Below, piece by piece: positions 55,017-64,000 of a stretch of 64,000 nt of DNA. The DNA is taken from positions 104,501 to 168,500 of the forward strand of contig CAMXCT020000841.1 in NCBI GenBank assembly GCA_947184155.2. Reading direction: 5' to 3'. The notes below the pieces were generated by a model, which saw only the letters and a list, made by a program, of their open reading frames with translations, was not told the origin of the DNA and made no database searches. The position numbers and the translations under genes were made by a program. How positions within the stretch are numbered: position 1 is the first letter of the stretch; every line of letters begins with the position of its first letter. The stretch comes from Cladocopium goreaui (Eukaryota > Sar > Dinophyceae > Suessiales > Symbiodiniaceae).

Positions 55017-56900
55017 GTAGAATCTATGCGATTCTGATGGTTTCTCAGAGATATTGCATGATATTGCCATTTTAGTGAGGATGTGTTGACATTTCCTCCA
55101 TTGTATCTACTCCGCCACGATGATATATTATATATTATATATACTATATATATATATATAATTTGTTAATTAATTATGTGTATACAACTATATGCATTTT
55201 TTGCTTCTGACTATGGTTGCAATTTCAGCCTATTTGGTGATTAGGAGGGAGCGGGTCGGAGCTATGCATATCCACATTCCCTATTGAATGGGAAGCCGAA
55301 GAGCTACGAATTGAGCTTCCGATCTAGCCTCCATCAACTGACAGTGGGCAATGCTGGGAGGAAAAGAACGGAAACCCCTACTAGATTGAGATGATACTTT
55401 TGGTCACGAAAAAGCGAGGGTAAAGGCCATGTCCATGTGTTTTTCACAGTAGCAAACTCATTCCAAACTGGTTTTTTTTTTTCTGGATTTATCATAACCA
55501 TTGATTCCATTGATCTCAGATAGGTGCCCAAAAAAGAAGCTGCGGCTGATTCGAGGTATAGGATGGTACGATGGTACAGATCATGGGGATTTGACCTTTG
55601 CAGCAGAGGTGAGGTTTTGATGATTTTCCCACTACCCTCTGGTAATTTAACATAGCTATTGAAAATGACCATTTATAGTGGATTTTCCCATGAAAAATGG
55701 TGAAATTCCATAGTTATGTTAGTTTACCAGAAGGTATTATCTCTTGGTAAGTAGATACGCATTTGCAAATCTTCAGAAGTGTTTAAGTTGTAAGTTATTC
55801 AGGGTTGAGGCTTCTTCTCCCTTGAAAAATGGTGAACCGCTATACCTAATCCATCAACAAGTCTGTTGTTTCACACACCAAATGGGAAGTAATCCCTCCC
55901 TAGTTATCAAGCACTATCATACACAATCCGAAAAAAGTCTGCTTAACTATTGTTTGCTTTTTCATTTTGATCCCATGTGTGGTATTCTATTTCACTATAT
56001 TTCACTGGTGAAAAAAATCTGCGGGGATTCACTGTGGGCTTGTGGTGAATGGCCTGACCAATATCAAAGGCTGGCCTTCCTCATGGCTCGTGGGGGCGAA
56101 GCAGCCGCAAACACGGTGCGGGGATAGTGAGTAATCAGATGATCGGGTGCCAACGGGAAAAAACAGGACGATAAATGCATACTAGTATACACACAAATTA
56201 TATATACATTTAAAAATAGAGAGAGAGAGAGAGAACAAGATTACACACCGTATGAACCATCAGTAGTGCTTTTGTTTACTTTGAAGAGATTAGTTTTTAT
56301 TATATATTGAATATCCTTATCAAAGAATACAGATAGCATAGGGGTCAGTGTAGTACCATCATACCTCAGGTGTGCCATTTGGGGTTGCCAAAGCATGGAC
56401 ATCAAAGAACCTGGCATTGTCCGCGGCCGGTTTGGCACGCGTCAATTATATACATGAAAATGATTTGAACAATGATTAAACTAAACTAGTTAGTATACAA
56501 GGTGTTTTTGTGTTTATTGGTGTTCTGGCTTTATTTTTTTTTGTCCCATGCCCAATATGTGCAAGTGCCCACCCATGACCTCATCAATCAAGCAGCAGCA
56601 AAAATCAACAGCCATTTCAGGTACCTCCTATTAAGATTAAGTTAGTCCACCACATGAGAGTATTAGGGGTAGGGTTTTCCCACAAATCAGCTTTAGAAAG
56701 GCCATATAATGTTTGAGGTGCCTCTAATTCGGGTACCTTTTGGCGGGAACAATCACATACATCCCTGTACAGAAAGGTTTTTCTTTTGCAATCATAGAAC
56801 ATGATCATATTTTGTTATTGTTTTACAACACATGCTAAATGTAGGAGTTTTAAAACCTCTAATTTGTGGCTAATTTACTCATCATGATTTCTCCCTCCGG
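55017..56900. other. Interval between helicase 5' part and PPR gene
   Basis: No DEAD motif or other helicase block is found. The interval has an AT microsatellite near 55120-55165, a fold-back element at 55633-55736, a GA run near 56219-56235 and a weak coding-like piece at about 56070-56115 (LAFLMARGGEAAANTV). Confidence 0.45.
55633..55736. mobile_element. Fold-back element, TA-flanked
   Basis: Left end TACCCTCTGGTAATTTAACA; right end TATGTTAGTTTACCAGAAGG then TA. The body shows ATTTATAGTGGATTTTCCCA. Nearly intact, about 104 bp. Confidence 0.8.
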
Positions 56901-56906
56901 TGCCAG

Positions 56907-59900
56907 GCCCGGGAAATTGCCAGTTGTGGCTCTAGAGCCTTGGCTGCGGTAAGTTGCTGTTAGAATATGGTGAATTCTATGTGAATTCTTTGGTTTACTT
57001 AGGTACTGATGTAACATTACATGATATAACTACATAGCCAAATAGCATATTAATAGTCAAACCATGTTAAATCATAGATGTTGCTAAATGCATCTAAATG
57101 GGATTTCAGATCAAAACTGGGGGCACCACCTTGAAACTGAACATGGGCATCAGCACGTTGCTGTCTGCTAGGTGTCCTTTCTTAGGACATGAATGGACTG
57201 GATGATGTCGTGCTTGCCAGCATTTTCCATTGTTTCATTGGTCTATTCTTCTTGGCTTACCCTCTGGTTATTTAACGTAGCCATGGAAAATGGCCCATTA
57301 ATAGATGGTTTACCTATTAAAAATTGTGATTTTCCATGGCTATGGCTATGTAATTAATCCAGATGATATTTGTTCGTACATTTCAGCCACCTTCAAGCCG
57401 CACCAGGGATGTAGACCTACATCACTGGTGCGTTCGCTGCGAGGAAAGCAGCTCAGCGAAGCGCTGTCCACCTTTCAACGTTTCACTGCCAGCGGCGGAC
57501 GCGTGACGCGTCACATTTTCTCCACGCTGCTGAAGCTCGGTCAGCATCACTTTTCCTTAGTGCGTGTTGTTTTGTTTCTCCATTTTGGGGTATACAGCCA
57601 CGATATACACTATTTTCAAGCAAACCCAGATTTGGCACATCAAGGGCAACGCAATTTGGTAGGGGGAAACCCTGCTGTTTTAACATTTGAATCATCTTCA
57701 GTACCAAACGCCCAGCGAGAGAGAGAGAGAGAGAGAGTACCAAACTGGAGGGGATTTGCTGATGGCGGGGGAGAGAGAAAGAGAGAGAGAGAGAGAGAAA
57801 GAACTGGTGGAAATTTCCATTGCCAGCATGTTTTTATTTTTATTTTTCCAGAGGCTAATCATTGGCTAATCCCTGCTTGTTTTCGTCATGAGCGGAGCCT
57901 GGTACCACGGCGCATTCTTTGTTTGGTTAAATCCAATTACAGCAGTTGCATCATGAAATCATCTGAAATCCATAGGTTTGATGGTTAAATCCATAGGTTT
58001 GATCGTTGCATCATGATGGTTTGATGGATCAAAACAATTTCCATATTATTCCATCTTCCGGGTAGGTTTTCATGGTCTAAATCACTGGTTCTTTGAATGA
58101 TTAAAGCAGTGAAAATCGGTGGTTAAATTTCCCATTGACTGTGGAGGGTAGCTCAACCAGCTTCGAAGGTGGCTTCCCTGGTAAGCTCTGAGAGCTGCAC
58201 GTCATGGGATGATCTGTGACATTTCGCATGGTTGGTAAGTGGATTATACCCTCTGGTGAACTAACATAGCAATGGAAAATTGCCCATTTATAGTGGATTT
58301 TCCCATTAAGAATGGTGATTTTCCATTGCTATGTTAGTTCACCAGAGGGTAGTTGTTTTTGTTTGTTTCAATAAATTGGTTTCAAAGTTTGACATAACAA
58401 TACGTACGTATATGCCATGCAACTTATCAGGGTTGATATATATATATATATATATTTATAATTATATAATATATATATATATATGGGTAAATTATAACGA
58501 CCAAACTGCGACCTCACTGGAATCATGGTTAATAAGAGGAATCATCCCCAAATGGCCTTAATTCAGGTTAGTGAAATATTATAAATATGATTTACCAAAT
58601 TTACCCAATATATATATATATACATATATATATATATTTATACTATACAACCTAGTCATTGACCATTCACTATCAAGAAAATGGATCATTCAACAGCTGC
58701 CCCCAGGAACGTTCACGTGCTCTGTGGCGACCTTCCTGGTGCGGTGAAGGTGTCGCAGAGCATGGTGGACAACAACCTTCCACTGGGCGTGGTGGAGCTT
58801 CCTGGCTCAGCAAACGACGTATGTCATAGTTTTGAGGGTCTAGTTAGTCTATATCATAGAATTGGATGATGGGAAATTTTACAGGAAAGCCCCATATTTA
58901 GTGGGAAAATCTACGGTTTCCTGTAAAATTTCCCTTAAACCAATCCAATCATATAGAGTCTATAGTTCGCGGTTGTAGTGTTGCATGTCATGTTACATAG
59001 TTATCGATGAGTTTTTCGCGGCTCGGCTCCAGGTTCAAATGAAAAGTGGGAGAGAGCCTTTACATGAGTTGATATTTGGTGGAACCAACCAGGATCATAT
59101 TACTATTCCACAAGTGAAACTGGATCCCAATTCTCATGCAAGGTGTGGGAGATGAATGGAAATCACGAGCAGCGTGCGCTTCAGATCAGTTGTGTACTGA
59201 TTATTTCATTTATTTTCATATCATATTGTCATATTATCTATAAAATAAATATATAGACATATATATTTATATATATGGGATGTCCAGGCCCAAAGCCTAA
59301 AAGCTCCACTGTGTCTGAGGTACACCACGCTGCTGAAAGGTCATTTTGCTGCAGGAGATTTGGCATCCGCCTGGAGAATCGTGGAAGAGATGCAGGCGAT
59401 GCCATCCGTCACCGTAAGACCTTTGGGGTTTGTGAATTTAAGTGAAATCATGTGAAAAAGTGCCACCAAAAAAATACAAAAAACAATATTTTTCTGATTT
59501 ATCCATATTATGATCCATATTTGGAGGATGAAGACCCATGAATTTTCATGAATTCGAGCTCTGGACCGCTGTGAACATCACGGGATTCCTACGGGGCTTT
59601 TCTGACCCCGTTGGCCGCTTCCACGAGGCTGCGGGCGTGTCGGGAGACCTTCGCACCCTAAACACCTTCCTGCGCGGATGCGTGAAGTTGGGTGCGCTGG
59701 GAGATGCCGAGGCGCGGTCGCGGAAGAAAAGGGCTGAGGCGACCGTTGTGAAGGTGTTTTTGGCTAGGTGCACGCGCATTGACACTCTATAAATATATAA
59801 TTATCTATGTTTTTATATATACACAGATATACACAGACACACTTAATTCATGTATTTTATACATGTAAACTAATCCATGAATATTTGTAGTATATTCCAA

Positions 59901-62900
59901 TTTCTTTTTCTGAAAGAATTACCACAAAATTGACGCGGCGCGGCTCATGGAGGACTTCTACATAAGTGCCAAGAAAGCTGGTGGAATCTACCCTGATGCT
60001 GCCACATACAAGTGACTGGGGCAAACAAGGTGGGGTCTGGGGTCCCAGTAACTTAGCTACTGTAAGTTGGGTCTTTTCACGAAGTTAAGAGTAGTTTACG
60101 GTACTACCGTGGCTAGTATACTCATTGGGACTTATATTTATCAACCAAACATATAACATCATATAACTGGGGCATACTGGGGCTATCACCTTGGATGGAC
60201 CAACTTGCTGTGACTAGTCGCCAGCAAAGTGACTGCCTCCCCAACCAAGATAGACCCTACCATATTTTTAAATGGGCTATAGCCTAGGGCCTATGCTCTT
60301 CTCACACATGGACCCTGATGGCGATGGAGAGAGAGAGAGAGATTCCGAGATGCCATTCTCAGATACAAACTGATAGTTGGGAGGATGTTTATTTTTTCAA
60401 TTTTGGTTTACGGGGAAATCTGCAACCCTTCGGTGGTGAAACCCATGGGTAGAACCCATGGGTTTCCCCGATTTTTCCGATCAACCCCTTGGGTGATCGA
60501 GGCTTTTGGCACAGGTCCATGGTCAACGATTCCAGTTGAAGGCCCTGATGAACTTGTTGCAGCTCGGCGATTAAAGTTGCGGCCCAATAAAAGTGAGAAA
60601 GATGTTCTAAAGGGATACTTCAAGAATCTTCAATATCCTTCATATCATACTTTTGGGGGGTTCAGAAACTTAATATATCTTGATATATCTTAAGATCATC
60701 TAATGTCGGCTTCTTCAAGCACATTTATCGAATCTATTTGCAACTTGAAATTATGTCTCCCACAAGCACCGCACAAGCATCGGGGCCATGTGTCTTCCAA
60801 AAAAATGCGATTAATTTGTTAGCAATTATAGGTAGAAGTTGAAGTGAGTGATTTAGCACAGTTTCCTGGTGTCAGTTTGAGTGTCCTTCTCGGATTCCCG
60901 GGGCTCGCATCTCGAGCCCCGGATGAGCCCAGGAAAGATGCCCAGATGTCGGATGCGACAGCCCAGTTCCTCAGCCCAGTTTCCAATGGCATCCAACCGT
61001 TGGATCTTTTCCCAAGGGCAAATCCAAAACCGGGGGAATCTGTGGATCAGCCAGCTGGAGATTCCACCGAAATCAGATTTCCTGGGTGGTTTTTAATGTC
61101 TGTTCAATGTCCAATAATGGCCATCAAAATTGTTCCAAGCCATGGAATGCTGAGCATATGCAGAACTTGTTGGGGTTTGATTCCTTGATATGGAAAAGTA
61201 CGGAAGAGTGAAAAAGGCTGAGATCCCAAAATGAGTTGAGAACTTCATGGAAAGTTTCCTTATGTAGCATCGCTTCTGGACAGTGTTCTCTTGGTATGTG
61301 TTGGTAAGTTAGTTGATCCTTATTGTTTACTCATTGGGTGACTAGTAGTGGAATGAATCACTGCTGTGATTGTCTACCGCATTCTCCGATTGGCTGGGGT
61401 TGCTTCCAGTATGCTATGCTGTTCTTTCTTTGCAGCATCGTTTGTTCATCGTTGCCAAGGCTTGAAAACACCGCAGGGCTGCTTGGCTGGCGGGACTTTG
61501 TTGCTGCTGTTGTTGTTGTTGTTGTTGTTGTTGTTGGTGTTGGTGTTGGTGTTGGTGTTGGTGTTGGTGTTGGTGTTATTGTTGTTGTTGTTGTTGTTGT
61601 TGCTGCTGCTTTGTTGTTTCAATGTTTTAAAGATTTAATGTTCTAATGTTTTGCGGCTGCGCCACAGAAGGTTGCACCACGTTGCGCCCACAGATGCACA
61701 GATTCTGTTCGTCCTTGTTTTGGATGCCGAAGGCATTGAAGCAACTTGATAAGCTGAAAACCCATTGGTACTAATCTCATTCCCATTCATTCTCCTAATA
61801 TTCACTACCATCCATAATGGAACCAAGAAAGAACAAATCCAATACAAAACCTTGAGGTTTTGGTTGGGGGGTGCTTGTTGTTTGGGGGAATTGGTTTACA
61901 CATCATTTTGCACCCCTTTAAAATCAAAGGCATGCAAGTAGCCTCGATCCAAAAGGTGCACACATGAGACTCCCTGTGTAGGCTGAATCACTCCATTGCG
62001 CAAGTCGCATGCTTGTTGGGCAAAAAGCAGGCAGCTGGGAACAAGTGGACAGGGAAGGCTTCTGAAAGGCTTGGACATGGATATCTAATGATGTATAGCA
62101 GGGCCAGGTAAAATCAATTTGGATACTTTTGGAAACGTTGATGCAGCACAAAAACTTGTGCGAGTTCTACAGATCGTTTAGATGATTTGTATATTTGTTG
62201 CAAGCAGGAGCATGGATTGGCTGTACTTACAAAATTGTCCACAACCATCATTCACATTCCTCACAATACACAAGTTGTTTCTTAGGTAGGCACTTTGGGA
62301 CTGCAGTAAACTTCCATTAAGGAAGGCCAACATGGGATCAATCAAAACTAAACACATGTGGAATGTTTATAGTTGCGGGGGTCACATTACTAGCAATTGC
62401 TCCTAATTCATCAACCATGGCCAAGAGAATCCTGGATTCTCAGTTCACATCGTAGAATTTGCTAGGGTCTCCTAGACTATGATGAAACACGTTTACAGTA
62501 CACTGGTTATTGCCTATTATTTTCATGGCACACCTCTTAATATTAATCCAATTGATTGCCCCAAAGCCACTCCAGTGAGCTCATGATAAGATCGATCTTT
62601 TTGACGCGCAAGTCAGTCAGATGATGATATAAACCGGATTAGATCCCAAGGTTTCATGGTTGAATCATGAAGTCCGTTTTTCCCCATGGTAGTTAATACC
62701 CAATTGTTTGATGGTGAGTTCTCCACATTTCCAGGAAGATTTGCAGGAAACCATGGAGTTCTCCATGAAAGACAGACGTCTCCTTGAAAAGTTACCTTAA
62801 ACCAATCCAATGATCGTTTAGTTCAATGATATAGCCATTATGTTAATGGTGATTTTTCTTGTATTTCCCCTAGTTATAACAATTTATCTGCCCATTCTCA

Positions 62901-63122
62901 TCCCAATGATCTCACTTATCCCATTCAACTATCCCGTAACTATATAATCCAATTCAATTTCCCATGATCTTCCCCTTTTTTCTCACATTTATTTCATGGT
63001 GAATTCTCCAATGTTCCATGAACTGCCAGCTTTTTCCATCGTTTGAGGTCGCCAAGCAAGCCTTGCACCAGGCCGAAGAAGCCCTTGAAGGGTCGAACCT
63101 CGGCGATGGGAACATCATCTAG
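56907..63122 (+). CDS. Pentatricopeptide-repeat (PPR) protein, multi-exon
   Basis: Exons in order: 56907-56948 (AREIASCGSRALAA), 57110-57171 (GGTTLKLNMGISTLLSA), 57415-57539 (LRGKQLSEALSTFQRFTASG then RVTRHIFSTLLKL), 58697-58818 (NVHVLCGDLPGAVKVSQSMV), 59288-59413 (RYTTLLKGHFAAGDLASAWR), 59628-59753 (LRTLNTFLRGCVKLGALGDA), about 59917-60011 (DAARLMEDFYISAKKAGG), about 60517-60591, 60841-61076 and 63049-63122 (VAKQALHQAEEALEGSNLGD, TAG 63120-63122). Phases agree for 57171/57415, 57539/58697 and 58818/59288. The helical pairs of about 35 residues (Y-x-T-L-L-K-G-x-x-x-x-G-D-L-x-x-A, R-G-C-x-K-x-G-x-L-x-x-A) are typical of PPR repeats. PPR proteins bind organellar RNA and act in its processing or editing; organelle targeting cannot be judged because the N-terminus is not identified. 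Confidence 0.7.
57258..57358. mobile_element. Fold-back element in a PPR intron, right end eroded
   Basis: Left end TACCCTCTGGTTATTTAACG, body GCCATGGAAAATGGCCCATT and TTGTGATTTTCCATGGC. The right end is changed to GCTATGTAATTAATCC. It lies between exons 57171 and 57415. Confidence 0.7.
57415..57539 (+). CDS. PPR gene exon with one full repeat
   Basis: The frame reads PTSLVRSLRGKQLSEALSTF then QRFTASGGRVTRHIFSTLLK. A helix with L-x-G-K-x-x-E-A-L-x-x-F, a turn, and V-T-x-x-x-[FY]-S-x-L-L-K-L is the standard PPR A/B helix arrangement. The exon enters in phase 2 through GATGTAG|A and leaves in phase 1 at CTC G|GTCAGC. Confidence 0.7.
57716..57800. repeat. Two GA microsatellites
   Basis: (GA)n at about 57716-57737 and 57770-57800 within a PPR intron. 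They make an Arg/Glu-rich open frame that is an artefact. Confidence 0.85.
58247..58351. mobile_element. Fold-back element, best-preserved copy, in a PPR intron
   Basis: Left arm TACCCTCTGGTGAACTAACA then TAGCAATGGAAAA and right arm TTTTCCATTGCTATGTTAGT then TCACCAGAGGGTA are exact inverted repeats of about 33 bp. TA stands at both outer ends. The 105-bp element lies between exons 57539 and 58697. Confidence 0.9.
58436..58487. repeat. AT microsatellite
   Basis: ATATATAT blocks around TTTATAATTATATAATAT in a PPR intron; a further short block lies at about 58608-58642. Confidence 0.85.
58697..58818 (+). CDS. PPR gene exon
   Basis: With the G from the previous exon the frame reads AAPRNVHVLCGDLPGAVKVS then QSMVDNNLPLGVVELPGSAN and D. 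C-G-D-L-x-G-A-x-x-V-x-x-x-M-V is a PPR helix pair. It ends GAC|GTATGT in phase 0. Confidence 0.7.
58841..58970. mobile_element. Second fold-back family, ATTGGATGATGGGAAA type
   Basis: ATAGAATTGGATGATGGGAA then ATTTTACAGGAAA is answered by TTTCCTGTAAAATTTCCCTT then AAACCAATCCAATCATATAG. Arms are imperfect, about 45 bp, around a short centre. It lies in the PPR intron between 58818 and 59288. Partial copies appear at about 27575-27615 and 62700-62815. Confidence 0.75.
59288..59753 (+). CDS. PPR gene exons with two repeats
   Basis: Exon 59288-59413 reads CLRYTTLLKGHFAAGDLASA then WRIVEEMQAMPSVT and ends ACC|GTAAGA. Exon 59628-59753 reads AAGVSGDLRTLNTFLRGCVK then LGALGDAEARSRKKRAEA and ends AAG|GTGTTT. 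T-L-L-K-G-x-x-x-x-G-D-L-x-x-A-x-x-[IL]-x-x-E-M is one of the clearest PPR signatures in the window. Confidence 0.75.
60517..61080 (+). CDS. PPR gene 3' exons, non-repeat
   Basis: About 60517-60591 reads IPVEGPDELVAARRLKLRPN then K before A|GTGAGA. About 60841-61076 reads VSDLAQFPGVSLSVLLGFPG then SRAPDEPRKDAQMSDATAQF and DSTEIRFPG. These lack the PPR pattern and may be a linker or a different C-terminal domain. I do not recognise it. Splice limits are uncertain. Confidence 0.35.
61499..61612. repeat. TTG / GTTGGT simple repeat
   Basis: (TTG)n followed by about seven GTTGGT units and a second (TTG)n. The Val/Gly and Leu open frames here are artefacts. Confidence 0.9.
63049..63122 (+). CDS. 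Possible terminal exon of the PPR gene
   Basis: After TTTGAG|GTCGCC the frame reads VAKQALHQAEEALEGSNLGD then GNII and TAG at 63120-63122. It is helical and in the right strand and place, but more than 1.9 kb from the last firm exon, so it could belong to another gene. Confidence 0.4.
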
Positions 63123-63209
63123 AACTGTCTATAACTGTCATATGGAGTCATTTAGTGAAGTATAGCATTGACAGCACGGACTTTTTGTTTTTTTGGAGGT
63201 TATTATGCA

Positions 63210-63242
<33 letters not shown>

Positions 63243-64000
63243 TGTGTGTGTGTGTTTGGTACTTAGCCCAGGTAGGACATGGACCGGCATGGAGAGAATG
63301 TTCACTAGTTGGATGTAAGATGACCGAAGATGCTCATCGGGTTATCATTGGCGATATGGTGGATTATAAGCCAGTTACGACTACCTTACTAATACCATCA
63401 CTCTGGGGATGTAACGGTGATAGAAAGGTAGACGCATAATGACACGGGGTGTAGTGACAAATATGTATATATATATATATCATATAATATAGTATAATAC
63501 AATCTATAGTTCTATAACAGTATGATATATGGACAGTACAGTATCTCAATGATATCATAGGGATTCCATGAAGATATTCAAAATGGTGACCCCTGAAGTT
63601 AGATCGTTGTTTCATCACCATGAACCCAAGGTTGTGCCTATTTTGAAAGCAACTTAACTACCTATGGACACCAAAAAAAGTACATATAGAAGGCTCACCA
63701 AAAATCAAATTCCTTGGGAAACCGGGCGGGAAACCGGTGGTTTCCACAACTACGAGGCTTCATGCCGGGGGCCGTGTGAGGAACTCAAGACGACCTCGTG
63801 TATGAAACCAACAAAGGTCGACATAATGTCCACCAAACACGAAGAAATACACGAAGGACTAAAACTAAATGGAAGTGGACTGTCCCGGGCAAACCTTTCT
63901 GGTGACCTATACATTGAACATGCTCTGGCGCTCACCAGACATAAAGTCAATTGTTACTAAGTGGATTTTCACAAAGATATGTGTAAACAACATGCATCAG
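63123..64000. other. Right-flank DNA
   Basis: No gene is firm. A CT/AT microsatellite lies at about 63210-63245 and an AT run at 63465-63490. A frame at 63664-63960 (ending at a TAA) reads KHEEIHEGLKLNGSGLSRAN without recognisable motifs; its status is open. Confidence 0.35.

Noticed and set aside
61323..61646. Val/Gly-rich and Leu-rich open frames
   Set aside because: Produced by the TTG/GTTGGT simple repeat.

Overview
The window looks like nuclear DNA of a dinoflagellate, most likely a Symbiodiniaceae-type genome. Every gene I can support reads on the + strand. Coding sequence is broken into short exons by many introns. Most inferred acceptors read AG|G, and several frame-joining introns need GA or GC donors, a combination reported for dinoflagellates. 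No bacterial features (operons, ribosome binding sites, CRISPR) are present. Exon limits were read by eye from frame, phase and family motifs, so most boundaries are approximate.

Layout. (1) About 0.7-17.3 kb holds three neighbouring gene bodies that resemble multicopy proteins I recall from dinoflagellate genomes; their function is unknown. Gene A (0.7-8.85 kb) has a long acidic/Ser-rich exon, a methyl-CpG-binding-like exon, and a run of exons with an ELCAG motif and a PPC motif like the Rossmann core of cytosine-5 methyltransferases. Gene B (9.3-13.4 kb) begins with a Lys/Asp/Glu-rich segment built from 174-bp repeats. Gene C (13.7-17.3 kb) has Cys-pair, LDYLHIMDLG and ACYADED motifs. (2) From about 17.6 kb the DNA changes character: AT microsatellites become frequent and a short fold-back element with CCCTCTGG termini and flanking TA recurs to the right end. 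(3) Gene D (21-29.2 kb) is an intron-dense acidic protein of unknown function. Gene E (29.4-36.7 kb) carries the three motifs of a permuted papain-like (YiiX/LRAT-like) enzyme. (4) A DEAD-box RNA helicase is present in two complementary pieces in reversed order. Motifs II-VI and the C-terminus lie at 39.1-48.0 kb; the Q motif and motifs I, Ia, GG and Ib lie downstream at 51.4-55.0 kb. (5) A pentatricopeptide-repeat (PPR) protein gene occupies 56.9-63.1 kb.

The strongest items for a second look are the permuted helicase, the TA-flanked fold-back family inside introns, the GA/GC-donor introns fixed by protein motifs, two frame breaks inside otherwise coherent exons, a 95-bp near-perfect hairpin at 35.5 kb, and the methyl-binding plus methyltransferase-like combination in gene A. 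The D/E and B/C gene divisions are my inference; transcripts could join or split them.
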